A DNA stretch of 64,000 nt from Lysobacter helvus. GTDB taxonomy: Bacteria > Pseudomonadota > Gammaproteobacteria > Xanthomonadales > Xanthomonadaceae. The DNA lies in NCBI RefSeq assembly GCF_018406645.1, contig NZ_AP024546.1, forward strand, positions 2,976,001-3,040,000. Reading direction: 5' to 3'. The notes under the pieces are model-generated. The model worked only from the letters and a program-made list of their open reading frames with translations, had not been told where the DNA came from and did not search any database. This document shows, piece after piece, positions 33,075-42,909 of the stretch (position 1 is the stretch's first letter; each line of letters begins with the position of its first letter). A program made the position numbers and the translations under genes.

Positions 33075-35291
33075 CTACTGCGAATCGGGGGTGATGCGCG
33101 CACCTGCGCCCAGGCGCAGCGCATTGGCCACTACGGAAACCGAACTCAGGCTCATCGCGAGGGCCGCGATCATGGGGCTGAGCAAGAGGTGGAACACCGG
33201 GTACAACACACCGGCCGCGATCGGGACGCCGAGCGCGTTGTAGGCGAATGCGAACCCGAGGTTCTGCTTCATGTTGCGCACCGTGGCGTCGGACAGCTCG
33301 CGCGCGCGCAGGATGCCGCGCAAGTCGCCCTTGACCAAGGTGACCTGGGCGCTGGACATCGCGACATCCGTGCCCGTGCCCATCGCCACGCCCACGTCGG
33401 CCGCTGCCAGCGCCGGTGCATCGTTGATGCCATCGCCCGCCATCGCGACCTGTTTTCCCTGCGCCTGTAGAGCGCGCACGAGCTCCGCCTTGTCTGCCGG
33501 ACTGACTTCGCCGTGGAACTCGTCGATGCCGAGGCGCGCGGCGACCGCGCGCGCGGTCGTTTCGCCGTCCCCGGTTGCCATGACCACATGCAGGCCGCTG
33601 CGCCGCAGCGCCTCCAACGTGGGCAGCGCCGATTCCTTGATCGGGTCGGCAACGGCGAGCAAACCCGCAACGCGACCGTCCATGGCGAGGAACATCACGC
33701 TGGCGCCGTCCTTCCGAAACGCTTCCGCCCTGTCCCGCCATTGCGTGATATCCGCGCCGACCTGTTCCATCAAGCGGGTGTTGCCGAGCGCCACGTCGCG
33801 CCCTTCGATGTGGCCGCGCACGCCGAACCCGGTCACTGAGTCGAATCCGTCGACGGCAGCAAGTGTCATTTCACGCCGTCGCGCTTCCGCGACGATCGCC
33901 GCGGCCAGCGGATGCTCGCTTCCCTGGTCCAGGCTTGCCGCGATGCGCAATACTTCTGCTGGCGCGACACCGTCGGCGCCCACGGCATCGCGATACGCGG
34001 GATGCCCTTCGGTCAGCGTGCCCGTCTTGTCGACGATCAAGGTGTCGATGCGACGGATGCGCTCGATCGCTTCCGCATCCTTGAACAACACGCCGCCCGT
34101 CGCACCGCGCCCGGTGGCGACCATGATCGACATCGGCGTTGCCAAGCCCAACGCGCACGGGCACGCGATGATCAGCACCGAAATTGCGTTCAGCACCGCG
34201 TAGGTCCATGCGGGTTCCGGCCCGAAGAAGCCCCACGCCAGAAACGTGATCGCAGCAGCGGCCAGCACCGCGAGGACGAACCAGTAGGCGACGCGATCGG
34301 CCATGCGCTGCATCGGCGCACGCGACCGCTGAGCCTGCGCGACGAGCTGCACGATCTGCGACAGCACGGTGTCGGCGCCCACCTTTTCGGCGCGCATGAT
34401 GAGCGAGCCGGTGCCGTTGATCGTCGCACCGATCAGGCGCGCGCCCGCGTCCTTGCGCTGCGGGATCGGCTCGCCGGTGATCATCGATTCGTCGACGCTG
34501 CCCTGCCCCTCCAACACCGTTCCGTCCACCGGCACCTTTTCTCCGGGGCGCACGCGCAGCCGATCGCCGACGTGCACGTCCTCAAGCTGAACATCCTCTT
34601 CGGCGCCGTCGTCTCCGATCCGGCGCGCGGTCTTCGGTGCGAGCCCCAACAACGCCTTGATCGCCGCAGATGTCTTGGACCTTGCGCGCAACTCCAACAT
34701 CTGTCCCAACAGCGTGAGAGAGACGATGACCACGGCCGCCTCGAAATACACGCCGACACGCCCGTGCGCATGGAACGACGCCGGGAACAGCCCTGGCGCA
34801 ACGGTGGCGACGACGCTGTACCCGAAAGCCGCCGCCACACCGATGCCGATCAGCGTCCACATATTGGGGCTGCGGTGGCGGATGGATTGCACGCAACGCA
34901 CGAAGAACGGCAACCCCGCCCACGCTACGACCGGCACGCTGAGCGCCATCTCCAACCACGCCCTTGCCTGCGGCGACAACGCGGTCCATCGATGGCCCCA
35001 CATCGCGAGCACGACGACCATGATCGTCAACGGCAGCGTTAACCAAAAGCGCCGGGAGAAGTCCCGCAACTCGTGATTCTCGTCGTCGTCCAGGGACGGG
35101 AGTTCCGGCTCCAACGCCATGCCACAGATCGGGCAAATGCCCGGGCCGGCCTGGCGAATTTGGGGATGCATCGGACAGGTGTAGATCGTTCCCGCATCCT
35201 TCGCGGGCGGCATCGAAACCGCCGTATGCCCGTCACCATGGTGATGCGCGTGGCCATGCGCGTGCGGATTGTCATGATTGGCGTTGTTCAT
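33075..35291 (-). CDS. Copper-translocating P-type ATPase with His-rich/HMBD N-terminus
   Basis: 738 residues. The N-terminus has no CxxC HMA domain. It has a His-rich tail ([11 protein letters not shown]) and a heavy-metal-binding domain with YTCPMHPQI and [14 protein letters not shown] (residues 37-62). P1B motifs: MITGEPIP actuator, CPC in [26 protein letters not shown] phosphorylation site, HPLAA in the nucleotide domain and [23 protein letters not shown] favours Cu(I)/Ag(I) export. The ATG at 35291 lies 10 bases after the cytochrome gene; the long N-terminal extension is read from the neighbour in another frame and was rejected. Confidence 0.93.
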   Translation of the reverse strand: MNNANHDNPHAHGHAHHHGDGHTAVSMPPAKDAGTIYTCPMHPQIRQAGPGICPICGMALEPELPSLDDDENHELRDFSRRFWLTLPLTIMVVVLAMWGHRWTALSPQARAWLEMALSVPVVAWAGLPFFVRCVQSIRHRSPNMWTLIGIGVAAAFGYSVVATVAPGLFPASFHAHGRVGVYFEAAVVIVSLTLLGQMLELRARSKTSAAIKALLGLAPKTARRIGDDGAEEDVQLEDVHVGDRLRVRPGEKVPVDGTVLEGQGSVDESMITGEPIPQRKDAGARLIGATINGTGSLIMRAEKVGADTVLSQIVQLVAQAQRSRAPMQRMADRVAYWFVLAVLAAAAITFLAWGFFGPEPAWTYAVLNAISVLIIACPCALGLATPMSIMVATGRGATGGVLFKDAEAIERIRRIDTLIVDKTGTLTEGHPAYRDAVGADGVAPAEVLRIAASLDQGSEHPLAAAIVAEARRREMTLAAVDGFDSVTGFGVRGHIEGRDVALGNTRLMEQVGADITQWRDRAEAFRKDGASVMFLAMDGRVAGLLAVADPIKESALPTLEALRRSGLHVVMATGDGETTARAVAARLGIDEFHGEVSPADKAELVRALQAQGKQVAMAGDGINDAPALAAADVGVAMGTGTDVAMSSAQVTLVKGDLRGILRARELSDATVRNMKQNLGFAFAYNALGVPIAAGVLYPVFHLLLSPMIAALAMSLSSVSVVANALRLGAGARITPDSQ

Positions 35292-35301
35292 GCTCGGTGG
35301 C

Positions 35302-36021
35302 TCAGTGATGATGACCAGGCTGGCCGTGCGCGGGCACCGTCGACGCGGCGGCCGGCATCTGATGCTCGTGTTGCTCGGCGTGCGCGGACACCGTCGACGA
35401 GGACGCGGGCATCTCGTGCTCGTGATGCTCGCCATGCGCTTCTTCCATCTCGTGATCGTCGTTGTCGTGGTGGTGGTGGCCGGTTTCGCCACCTCCGTGC
35501 GAGTGCCCTTCGCTATGCGCCACCGTGTCGCGGTAGGCGTCGGCGTCCAGCTTCGGCAGTTTTTGGAGGAACGCGACCATGTTCCAGATGTACTCGTCGT
35601 TCATGCTCTTGCCCCAGGCCGGCATGCCCGACGCCTTGATGCCGTGCTTGATTGCCCAGAACGCCTCACGAGGCGGCACTTGCTCGCGCGCCAGGTTGGG
35701 TGGCGCTGGGTAAAGACCTTTGCTCAACTCGGTTTCCGCGATACCCGGCGCGAGGTGACATCCCGTGCACATGGCGTCGTAGTTTCCGGCTCCCTGGCGG
35801 ATACGGGCGGGATCGTTCAACGGCGGTAGCGTGAGCTCTTTCGCGCGGACGGCAATGGACCGTTCGCGCATCGTCCTCAAGAGCGACAACACCGGGCGCG
35901 TGTGCGCGTTGTCGGCGCCGATGTCGTACGAACCGGAGTAAACGAATCCAGCGAAGGCGAGCACGCCCACGCCTGACAGGACTGCGAGTGTGAGAAGCGT
36001 TGATCGCTTTACGAATGGCAT
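35302..36021 (-). CDS. Membrane-anchored mono-haem cytochrome c with His-rich tail
   Basis: 239 residues from the ATG at 36021. An N-terminal anchor (about 8-28) leads to one class I cytochrome c domain: haem motif CTGCH at 85-89, the likely axial Met in [10 protein letters not shown] (133 or 140). The last 70 residues are unusual, rich in His, Glu and Met with imperfect repeats ([40 protein letters not shown]). It lies between copB and the ATPase. Electron transfer coupled to copper oxidation is possible; the tail probably binds copper. Confidence 0.88.
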   Translation of the reverse strand: MPFVKRSTLLTLAVLSGVGVLAFAGFVYSGSYDIGADNAHTRPVLSLLRTMRERSIAVRAKELTLPPLNDPARIRQGAGNYDAMCTGCHLAPGIAETELSKGLYPAPPNLAREQVPPREAFWAIKHGIKASGMPAWGKSMNDEYIWNMVAFLQKLPKLDADAYRDTVAHSEGHSHGGGETGHHHHDNDDHEMEEAHGEHHEHEMPASSSTVSAHAEQHEHQMPAAASTVPAHGQPGHHH

Positions 36022-36035
36022 GGTGGCTCTCCCCT

Positions 36036-37070
36036 TCAAAACCAAACCCTGACGCCCACAACGATGCGGGTGTCGCTCTTGTCTTCGCCCAGCGCGCGAC
36101 GAAAGTCCGCCGTGTCGCCGAACGCGCGCTCGTACACGACGCCGATGTAGGGTGCGAACTTGCGGTGCACCTCGTACCGAAGTCGAAGTCCCGCCTCCAT
36201 CGTCGAGAGGCCGGAGCCAACCCCGCGGCGCTCGTCGTCCTTGCCGTTGAAGTTGGCCTCCACAAGCGGTTGCAGGATGAGCCGGTTGGTCAGCAACACC
36301 TCGTACTCGGCTTCGATCCGCGCCGCTGTTCGGCCTGACGCGCCGACGTACGCCGTGGCCTCGACTTCAAACTTGTAGGGCGCGATGCCCACGAGACCGA
36401 TCGCGGCCCAATCTTGCGACTTGCCGGGTTTGAAGTCGTGTCGAACGCCGCCGACGACATCCCACCAGCGAGCGATTGGTCGGCCATACATGACCTCAAG
36501 ATCGGCGGATTCCGTGCGGTCGTCGACACGCTCGCCTTCGGAACGCAGCCACACCTTGTCGGTGTCGGTGCCGATCCACGCCTGCCCTTCCCAGGCCAGC
36601 CCGTTGCCATGGTCGGCATCGAAGGCTTCGAGGCGATTGAACAGGACCTTCGAGTGCACGGTGTTGTCGTGCTCAGCGTGGTGGTGCTCGGTAGGTCGCG
36701 CTGCTTCACGGTCCGCGTCGGTCAACGCCGGGATCGGCGTGCGAAGCTCGCCGGGCACGGGCACCGCGCCGTCCATCTGCATCTGCGAATGGTCCATCGT
36801 CGGGTGCTCCATCTGCATCTGCGAATGGTCCATCGTCGAGTGGTCGACGGGTTTTTCGGCGCGCGGCTTCTGCGCAGGCTTCTGCTTCTGCTTCGGCTTG
36901 GTCGCTGGCTTGGGTGCTGGCTTCGCAGGCGGCGTTGCCTTCGGCGGCTGCGCGGGCTTCGCCGGCATCGGCATCGGCATCGGCATTGACGAATGATCGT
37001 GATGTTGCGCGGCCGCGCCGGTCGACAGCATCAACCCGATCGCGAGAGTCTTGAACTTGAACATCTTCAT
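36036..37070 (-). CDS. copB: Outer-membrane copper resistance protein CopB
   Basis: 344 residues. A signal peptide is followed by a low-complexity metal-binding region: repeated SMPMPMPMPAKP, a Lys/Pro-rich stretch, then DHSTMDHSQMQMEHPTMDHS-type repeats. The C-terminal beta-barrel CopB domain begins near DNTVHSKVLFNRLEAFDAD and ends in an aromatic residue (VGVRVWF), as outer-membrane barrels do. Works with the CopA oxidase in periplasmic copper sequestration. Its ATG overlaps the copA stop by four bases. Confidence 0.93.
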   Translation of the reverse strand: MKMFKFKTLAIGLMLSTGAAAQHHDHSSMPMPMPMPAKPAQPPKATPPAKPAPKPATKPKQKQKPAQKPRAEKPVDHSTMDHSQMQMEHPTMDHSQMQMDGAVPVPGELRTPIPALTDADREAARPTEHHHAEHDNTVHSKVLFNRLEAFDADHGNGLAWEGQAWIGTDTDKVWLRSEGERVDDRTESADLEVMYGRPIARWWDVVGGVRHDFKPGKSQDWAAIGLVGIAPYKFEVEATAYVGASGRTAARIEAEYEVLLTNRLILQPLVEANFNGKDDERRGVGSGLSTMEAGLRLRYEVHRKFAPYIGVVYERAFGDTADFRRALGEDKSDTRIVVGVRVWF

Positions 37071-38896
37071 TCTTCGACCCTCACTTCGCGCATCATCCCG
37101 GCTTCCATGTGGAACAGAAGGTGGCAGTGGTACGCCCAGCCACCGAGCGCGTCTGCGCGCACGCGGTAGCTGCGCCGCGTTCCCGGCGGGATATCGAGCG
37201 TGTGTTTCCGTAGGTGGAAATTGCCGTCATCGTCTTCCAGGTCGCTCCACATGCCGTGCAGGTGGATGGGGTGCGACATCATCGTGTCGTTGACGAGCAC
37301 GATCCGAAGACGCTCGCCGTAATTCAGTCGCAGGGGTTCAACCTCCGAGAACTTCTGGCCATTGAAGCCCCATACGAAGCGTTCCATGTGGCCCGTGAGG
37401 TGCAATTCGATTTCGCGGCCGGGGTCGCGGCCATCGGGGTCCTCGAACGCGCTCTTCAACATGCCGTAGCTGAGGACCTTGCGGCCGTTGTCGCGCAGGC
37501 CGATGCCGGGATCGTCGAGCCGCGGCATGGGCGACATCGTTTGCATGTCGACGAACGGATTGCCGGCTTCGCTTGTCGGATGCACCGGCATCGCGGCGCC
37601 ATGCTGCATGCCGGGCATGTCGTGCCCCATGCCCGCATGGTCCATCCCAGCCATGTCGTGTTGCATCGCGCCAGGTTGCATCCCCGCCATGTCGTGCTGC
37701 ATCGCGCCGCCGCCCATGCCGGGCATGTCATGTCCCATGCCGCCGTGACCCATGTCAGCCATCGCCAGGATCGCGCGCGGGTCAAGCGAGGGCACGGGCG
37801 CGCGCAGCCCGTCGCGCACCGCGAGCGTGCCGCTGATGTAGCCCGTGTGGGCCATGTCCTGCGCGAAGATCGTGTAGGCGTCTTGCCCGGTCGGTTCGAC
37901 GATGACGTCGTACGTTTCCGCAGGCGCCATCCGGAACTCATCGACCGTCACCGGATGCACGTACTGCCCGTCGGCGGCGACCACCGTCATCTTGAGGCCC
38001 GGGATGCGCACGTCGAAGTAGGTCATCGACGAGCCGTTGATGAAGCGCAGGCGCACCTTTTCGCCGGACCGGAACAGGCCGGTCCAGTTCGCGAGCGACG
38101 TCGCGCCATTCATCAGGTAGGTGTAGGTATTCGCGTTGACGTCCGACAGGTCGGTCGGCGTCATCCGCATCTTGCCCCACAACTTGCGGTCGTCGATCGT
38201 GGCGGACAGACCATCGCGCTTCGCGTCGCGCATGAAATCGCCGACGGTGCGCTTGTAGTAGTTGTCGTACCCCGGCATCTTCTTCAAGCGCGCGAACAGT
38301 GCCGTGGGGTCGAGATCGGTCCAGTCGGTGAGCATCACGACGTGCTCGCGATCGTATGAGAACGGCTCGGACGCGATGGGGTCGATGACGAGCGGCCCGT
38401 AGAGCCCGGCCTGCTCCTGGAACCCGGAGTGGCTGTGATACCAGTACGTGCCGCCCTGCTTCACCGTGAAGCGATAGTGGTACGTCTCGCCGCGCCCGAT
38501 GCCGTCAAAGCTGATGCCCGGCACGCCATCCATGTTGGCGGGCAGCAGGATGCCGTGCCAATGGATCGAGGCTTCATGCCCGTGGATCGATCCGGCGGGC
38601 AGCGCGTTGCTCACGCGCAGGTTGACCGTCGTGCCTTCCTTCCAGCGCAACAAGGGCGCGGGGATGGAGCCGTTGACGGTAATGGCCGTGCGCGTGCGGC
38701 CGGTGAAGTTGGCCGGCGACTCGCCGATGACTAGGTCGAACTCGGTGCCGCTCAACGTGGCGTTGCGCGTGACACCAGGGGAAGCGCGCAGCGGGAAGCC
38801 GCCGAAGCCGGCCAGTACGCCGGCTGCGGCAAGACCTTGCAAAAACTGACGACGCGCCGGATAGACAGGCGCTCCTAGAAAACGATCGGAAGACAT
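37067..38896 (-). CDS. copA: Copper-resistance multicopper oxidase CopA (PcoA type)
   Basis: Periplasmic Cu(I) oxidase. 609 residues. Tat signal with RRQFLQG (15-21). Copper ligand motifs: SIHWHGILL, YWYHSHSGFQEQ, HPIHLHGMW and WAYHCHLLFHMEAGM, giving a complete type 1 and trinuclear set. A Met/His-rich insert near 370-425 (GHGGMGHDMPGMGGG and repeats of MQHDMAGM) is encoded by imperfect tandem DNA repeats at about 37605-37745 and should bind extra copper. It is followed by copB and preceded by the CopL-like gene. Confidence 0.95.
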   Translation of the reverse strand: MSSDRFLGAPVYPARRQFLQGLAAAGVLAGFGGFPLRASPGVTRNATLSGTEFDLVIGESPANFTGRTRTAITVNGSIPAPLLRWKEGTTVNLRVSNALPAGSIHGHEASIHWHGILLPANMDGVPGISFDGIGRGETYHYRFTVKQGGTYWYHSHSGFQEQAGLYGPLVIDPIASEPFSYDREHVVMLTDWTDLDPTALFARLKKMPGYDNYYKRTVGDFMRDAKRDGLSATIDDRKLWGKMRMTPTDLSDVNANTYTYLMNGATSLANWTGLFRSGEKVRLRFINGSSMTYFDVRIPGLKMTVVAADGQYVHPVTVDEFRMAPAETYDVIVEPTGQDAYTIFAQDMAHTGYISGTLAVRDGLRAPVPSLDPRAILAMADMGHGGMGHDMPGMGGGAMQHDMAGMQPGAMQHDMAGMDHAGMGHDMPGMQHGAAMPVHPTSEAGNPFVDMQTMSPMPRLDDPGIGLRDNGRKVLSYGMLKSAFEDPDGRDPGREIELHLTGHMERFVWGFNGQKFSEVEPLRLNYGERLRIVLVNDTMMSHPIHLHGMWSDLEDDDGNFHLRKHTLDIPPGTRRSYRVRADALGGWAYHCHLLFHMEAGMMREVRVEE

Positions 38897-38977
38897 CCAA
38901 CCACTCCAAAGAATCGGGCATGCGTACGCGATCGAACGCGCACGAGCGGAAGCGCCACGCAGGCGCTGGGGGTCCGC

Positions 38978-39418
38978 TTAGCCGATGGGAGGTCGGATCA
39001 GGTGTGGAAGCGCCGGGCTCGCGAACGAAACGCGCAACGCAGCGACGGGCGCGGCCGAAGGTAGCGTCGAGATGGCAAACGCCCCGAACGCAGGGATCGT
39101 GGGCGCGTGCGAAACGCAACTGCACAGGCAGGCGCCCGGCAGGCAGCAGTCGTAATGCGCGGCCGGTGGTGCGGGTGCGTTGTGGTCGGCAGCCATGGCC
39201 GCATGCATCATCGCCGGCATGGCGTGGTCCGCAGCCATCGCCGCGTGCGTCATCCCTGGCATGTCGTGGCACGGCCGTTCGGCAAATTGCCCGGCGGCGG
39301 GCGTAGCAGCCATGCCGGCGTTGAAGGCCATCATCGTGCTCGCATACACCGCCGACGTGCCGTTCGCCACGAGGGCGATGCACAGCAGTAGGCGAAGCAG
39401 GATGGACCGGAGACGCAT
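38978..39418 (-). CDS. copL: CopL-like metal-binding regulatory protein
   Basis: 146 residues. Signal peptide (RSILLRLLLCIALVANGTSAVYA), then His/Met pairs (CHDMPGMTHAAMAADHAMPAMMHAAM) and a Cys cluster, CCLPGACLCSC. The C-terminus is LIRPPIG. In Xanthomonas, copL directly precedes copAB and is needed for copper-inducible expression; the same position and composition are seen here. The mechanism in the family is not settled: peptide or mRNA effect. It lies 81 bases before copA. Confidence 0.8.
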   Translation of the reverse strand: MRLRSILLRLLLCIALVANGTSAVYASTMMAFNAGMAATPAAGQFAERPCHDMPGMTHAAMAADHAMPAMMHAAMAADHNAPAPPAAHYDCCLPGACLCSCVSHAPTIPAFGAFAISTLPSAAPVAALRVSFASPALPHLIRPPIG

Positions 39419-39507
39419 GGCGGCACTCTACCCGAACCAGGCGGAGGACAGGTCAACTGTACCCGCGGCAGGTTTTCGGCGGGGCCAGCTCGGCTGCGAC
39501 GCCGTCC

Positions 39508-39903
39508 TCATGCGCGGCGATGCCTGGTGGACAGCAGCAGGGCAATGCACGCGGCTGCCGCGATGTCGAAGGTGCCGCAGAAGGCGGGCCACCATGCAGG
39601 CATGCCGGGATTGGTCACGAGCGGGTGGAGCACGAAGTCGAAGACGCCGTGTGCCGCAAGTCCAACGACGATGAGCCAATGCCAGCGCCTGAAGCCTGCG
39701 ACGGCGGCAAGGAGGAAGGCGGTCGCGATCGCTGATTCCACCACCATCGCCGATATCGAACCTGCCATCGCCGCGAACAGCACGTAGTACGACGCGACCA
39801 CCATCAAAAGCGTGGCGTGGAAGGAGCGGTCGCGCGAGAAACCCGACAATGCCGCCAGTCCGAGCAAGATGAACGCGACCAGGGTGCCTGCGATGTAACC
39901 CAT
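39508..39903 (-). CDS. Small integral membrane protein in the copper region
   Basis: 131 residues from the ATG at 39903. About four transmembrane helices (IAGTLVAFILLGLAALSGF; ATLLMVVASYYVLFAAMAG; VVESAIATAFLLAAVAGF; AFCGTFDIAAAACIALLLS) with a short basic C-terminus. No metal motif stands out apart from one conserved-looking HGVFDFVLHP. Not recognised. It lies between the CopZ-like genes and copL on the same strand. Confidence 0.7.
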   Translation of the reverse strand: MGYIAGTLVAFILLGLAALSGFSRDRSFHATLLMVVASYYVLFAAMAGSISAMVVESAIATAFLLAAVAGFRRWHWLIVVGLAAHGVFDFVLHPLVTNPGMPAWWPAFCGTFDIAAAACIALLLSTRHRRA

Positions 39904-40039
39904 TGCGGTGCCTCCACTCATCGAGGGGTTCAGACGGGCACGACCCGGGCCCGACTTGGGCGAGTCTGCGGATGGATGGGACGGGTGTAAATGGCACGGT
40001 GCGGGATCATTGGGGCCCGGAACTAGCGAGCCTCGCGGA

Positions 40040-40294
40040 TCAGACGTACTGCGTGGGGGGTCGCGTGCCGTTCCAGATCGCATCCTCGATCGACCCGTCG
40101 AGAACCGATCTGATGTGGAAACCGCGCGCTTCGATGGCCGTGCATGCTTGTTCGAGCGACATCCGGCCCGCGATGCCTACATGGCGCGTGCCCGCATCGA
40201 CCTTGATGCGCGCGCCGATGTCGATATCAAGCACCGCGTCTACGATGGCACGCACGCAATCGCCGCAGCGAATGCCGTCAACGAGGAATTTCAT
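40040..40294 (-). CDS. Heavy-metal-associated (HMA) chaperone-like protein
   Basis: 84 residues, single ferredoxin-like HMA domain. The metal loop is GIRCGDCVRAIVDAV, keeping both cysteines of CxxC but with IR in place of the usual MT. Probably a CopZ-type cytoplasmic copper carrier. It lies 13 bases after a second HMA gene and is divergent from the copper ATPase. Confidence 0.8.
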   Translation of the reverse strand: MKFLVDGIRCGDCVRAIVDAVLDIDIGARIKVDAGTRHVGIAGRMSLEQACTAIEARGFHIRSVLDGSIEDAIWNGTRPPTQYV

Positions 40295-40307
40295 TTCGCC
40301 TCTCCGA

Positions 40308-40541
40308 TCAGGCTTGGCACGTACCGCAGCAAGCTTTCGGCGCGTCCTGCACCGACACCACTCGATAACCTTCCGATTCGATCGCTGCGGTCGCCAGGCC
40401 GGCGTCCACGCCGCCCTTGATGATCACGCTGCCGCCGGCGACATCCACCTGCACGGTTGCATTCGCATCCAACGACTGGATGGCCTTGGTGATTGCGCGG
40501 ACGCAATGCCCGCACGTCATCCCTTCGACGATCAGTTTCAT
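40308..40541 (-). CDS. copZ: Copper chaperone CopZ
   Basis: 77 residues. HMA domain [20 protein letters not shown] with the standard GMTCxxC loop. The C-terminus KACCGTCQA adds three more cysteines, which are not part of the ordinary CopZ fold and could bind a second metal. It delivers Cu(I) to the ATPase encoded divergently at 40694. A CueR-type dyad lies in its promoter region. Confidence 0.88.
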   Translation of the reverse strand: MKLIVEGMTCGHCVRAITKAIQSLDANATVQVDVAGGSVIIKGGVDAGLATAAIESEGYRVVSVQDAPKACCGTCQA

Positions 40542-40585
40542 GGCCTTCTCCCGTCCGGCGAATTGCCGGCGGAAGGAGACTCCGG

Positions 40586-40607
40586 CTTACCCCGATGGGA
40601 AGGTCAA
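40586..40607 (-). promoter_or_regulatory. CueR-type promoter/operator for copZ
   Basis: On the minus strand TTGACC (40607-40602) is followed by a dyad read on the plus strand as CTTACCCCGATGGGAAG (40586-40602). A -35 box joined to a CTTCCC-type dyad is the arrangement at MerR-family copper promoters. Confidence 0.55.
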
Positions 40608-40634
40608 GCGGAAGCAACCCATGGGATGCGGTGG

Positions 40635-40656
40635 TTGACCTTCCCCTCATGGGAAG
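40635..40656 (+). promoter_or_regulatory. CueR-type promoter/operator for the copper ATPase
   Basis: TTGACC (40635-40640) runs into the perfect dyad CTTCCCCTCATGGGAAG (40640-40656). The long -35 to -10 spacer implied is characteristic of MerR-family promoters; a clear -10 is not seen (GAAAGT near 40660 is the best fit). Confidence 0.6.
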
Positions 40657-40693
40657 CCCGAAAGTGCGCCGCATCCTTCCCGAGGCCATCGCC

Positions 40694-42898
40694 ATGAACG
40701 CCATCGCCGTCCCCTCGAACGCAGCGCAGCGGACCATGGAGTTCGCCATCGAGGGCATGACCTGCGCGTCCTGCGTGGCCCGCATCGAGCGCGCGTTGCG
40801 AAAGGTGCCTGGCGTGGTCGGGGCCACCGTCAACCTGGCCACGGAACGAGCGTCCGTCCACGTCGATGACGACGTAGCCGATGAGGCGCTGCACGCCGCG
40901 GTGGTCGATGCCGGATACGCCGTCAAAGCGGCCAACCCGCGCATGCCCGAATACGAGGCCTCGGTGTCTGGCATGTCGACCGAAGCACGCAACCTGATCG
41001 TCGCCGCAGTCTTGTCGCTGCCGCTCATGCTGCCGATGGCAGCCATGCCTTTCGGGCTGCACTGGGGCCTGCCGGGCTGGTGGCAATTGGCACTCGCTGC
41101 GCCGGTGCAGTTCGGGCTCGGCCTGCGCTTCTACAAATCAGCGTGGAAGGCCGTGCGCGCAGGCACGGGCAACATGGACCTGCTCGTCGCGCTGGGCACG
41201 TCGGCGGGATTCGGGTTGAGCCTGTTCAACCTGCTGCGCGCACCAGGTCACCACGGCAACTGGCCGCTGTACTTCGAGGCGTCGGCCGCGGTGACCACGT
41301 TGGTCTTGCTCGGCAAGTGGCTGGAAGGACGCGCGAAGCGACAGACCACTGAGGCGATAGGAGCGTTGCAGGCGCTGCGGCCGGGCACGGCGCGCGTCAT
41401 CCGCGACGGCGTCGAGCAAGACCTTGTGATCGACGCGGTCGTCACCAGCGACGTCGTGATCGTGCGTCCCGGCGAGCGCTTCCCCGTGGATGGCGATGTG
41501 GTCGAAGGCCGCACGCATGCCGACGAATCGCTGGTCACGGGCGAATCGCTGCCGGTGGCAAAGGAGGTCGGCGACCGTGTTACCGGCGGCGCCATCAACG
41601 GCGATGGTCGCGTTGTATTGCGCGCGACGGCGGTCGGCTCCGAAAGCGTGCTGGCCCGCATCATCCGCATGGTCGAGGAAGCGCAAGGGCGCAAGGCGCC
41701 GATCCAACAGGTCGTTGATCGGGTGAGCGCCGTGTTCGTCCCCGTCGTGGTGGGGATCTCGCTCGTTACCTTCGCTGCCTGGGGCCTTGGGACCAGCGAT
41801 TGGAGCGCGGCGATCCTGCACGCGATCGCGGTGCTCGTCATCGCCTGTCCGTGCGCCCTGGGCCTGGCGACGCCGACGGCGGTGATGGCAGGCACAGGCG
41901 TCGCGGCGCGCGCCGGCGTGCTGTTCAAGGATGCCGAGGCGCTGGAAATCGCCAAGCACGTAGCGATCGTCGCGTTCGACAAGACCGGCACACTGACCGA
42001 AGGCAAACCTGTCCTCGCCCAGCGCGCGGCCGTCGACGGCGATGCGCGTGAACTTCTGCGCCTCGCCGCGTCGATGCAGTCGGGGTCCGAGCATCCGCTT
42101 GCGAAGGCCGTGGTCGCCGCATACGACGAGGTCGTGGCGACGGCCGACGATGTTCAGGCTGTCCCGGGTCGCGGTTTGCGTGGTTCGGTTGAAGGCCGCG
42201 AACTCTTCCTGGGGAGCACCCTGTGGATGCGCGAGGAAGGTGTCGACCTGTCACCGCTGGCGGAGCGTCAAGCTGTGCTCACCTCGTCGGGCCATTCGGT
42301 GTCCTGGCTTGCCGAGCGTACGCACGCTGGTGTTCGACTTCTCGGCTTGCTGTCCTTCCGTGACCAGCCGCGCCCCGGGGCACGAGAAGCGATCGCGCGC
42401 CTCCATGGCATGGGCCTGCGCACGATCATGATCTCCGGCGACAATCGCAGCGCGGCCGAGACCGTCGCACGCGCGCTAGGCATTGACGAAGTCCGTGCCG
42501 AAGTCCTCCCGGGTGGCAAGGCCGACGTCGTGCGCGAGTTGCAGCGCGACGGTCGCGTTGCCATGGTCGGCGACGGCATCAACGACGCGCCCGCCCTCGC
42601 CGCCGCCGACGTCGGCATCGCGATGGGCAGCGGCACCGACGTCGCGATGCACGCAGCCGGCATCACGCTCATGCGCTCCGAGCCATCCCTGGTCGCCGAC
42701 GCCATCGACATCTCCCGCCGCACCACGCGCAAGATTCACCAGAACCTGTTCTGGGCGTTCGGCTATAACGTCGTCGGCCTGCCGCTCGCCGCGATGGGAC
42801 TCCTCGACCCGGTTATTGCCAGCGCCGCGATGGCCTTCTCGTCGGTCAGCGTCGTGTCGAATACCCTGTTGCTGCGCCGCTGGTCGCCGTCGCCGTGA
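40694..42898 (+). CDS. Copper-exporting P-type ATPase with HMA domain
   Basis: 734 residues. N-terminal HMA domain with [12 protein letters not shown] (Cys24, Cys27), then eight transmembrane segments. P1B motifs: [48 protein letters not shown] and [20 protein letters not shown]. This is the canonical CopA type that exports cytoplasmic Cu(I). The ATG at 40694 was chosen because the HMA domain follows and CGAGG lies eight bases upstream; an in-frame ATG at 40649 lies inside the operator. cueR follows directly, as is common. Confidence 0.95.
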   Translation: MNAIAVPSNAAQRTMEFAIEGMTCASCVARIERALRKVPGVVGATVNLATERASVHVDDDVADEALHAAVVDAGYAVKAANPRMPEYEASVSGMSTEARNLIVAAVLSLPLMLPMAAMPFGLHWGLPGWWQLALAAPVQFGLGLRFYKSAWKAVRAGTGNMDLLVALGTSAGFGLSLFNLLRAPGHHGNWPLYFEASAAVTTLVLLGKWLEGRAKRQTTEAIGALQALRPGTARVIRDGVEQDLVIDAVVTSDVVIVRPGERFPVDGDVVEGRTHADESLVTGESLPVAKEVGDRVTGGAINGDGRVVLRATAVGSESVLARIIRMVEEAQGRKAPIQQVVDRVSAVFVPVVVGISLVTFAAWGLGTSDWSAAILHAIAVLVIACPCALGLATPTAVMAGTGVAARAGVLFKDAEALEIAKHVAIVAFDKTGTLTEGKPVLAQRAAVDGDARELLRLAASMQSGSEHPLAKAVVAAYDEVVATADDVQAVPGRGLRGSVEGRELFLGSTLWMREEGVDLSPLAERQAVLTSSGHSVSWLAERTHAGVRLLGLLSFRDQPRPGAREAIARLHGMGLRTIMISGDNRSAAETVARALGIDEVRAEVLPGGKADVVRELQRDGRVAMVGDGINDAPALAAADVGIAMGSGTDVAMHAAGITLMRSEPSLVADAIDISRRTTRKIHQNLFWAFGYNVVGLPLAAMGLLDPVIASAAMAFSSVSVVSNTLLLRRWSPSP

Positions 42899-42909
42899 GG
42901 ACCTCTTCC

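Noticed and set aside
32548-33741. Long frame joining the DUF305 protein to an Arg/Gly-rich N-terminal part
   Set aside because: The first part is a shifted reading of the ATPase 3' end; the DUF305 gene has its own start at 33054.
35291-35492. N-terminal extension of the His-rich ATPase to 35492
   Set aside because: The added 67 residues (Thr and Pro/Arg runs) are a shifted reading of the His-rich cytochrome tail; the start at 35291 fits the gene spacing.
37605-37745. Tandem DNA repeat as an independent element
   Set aside because: It encodes the Met-rich insert of the CopA oxidase in frame, common in this family.
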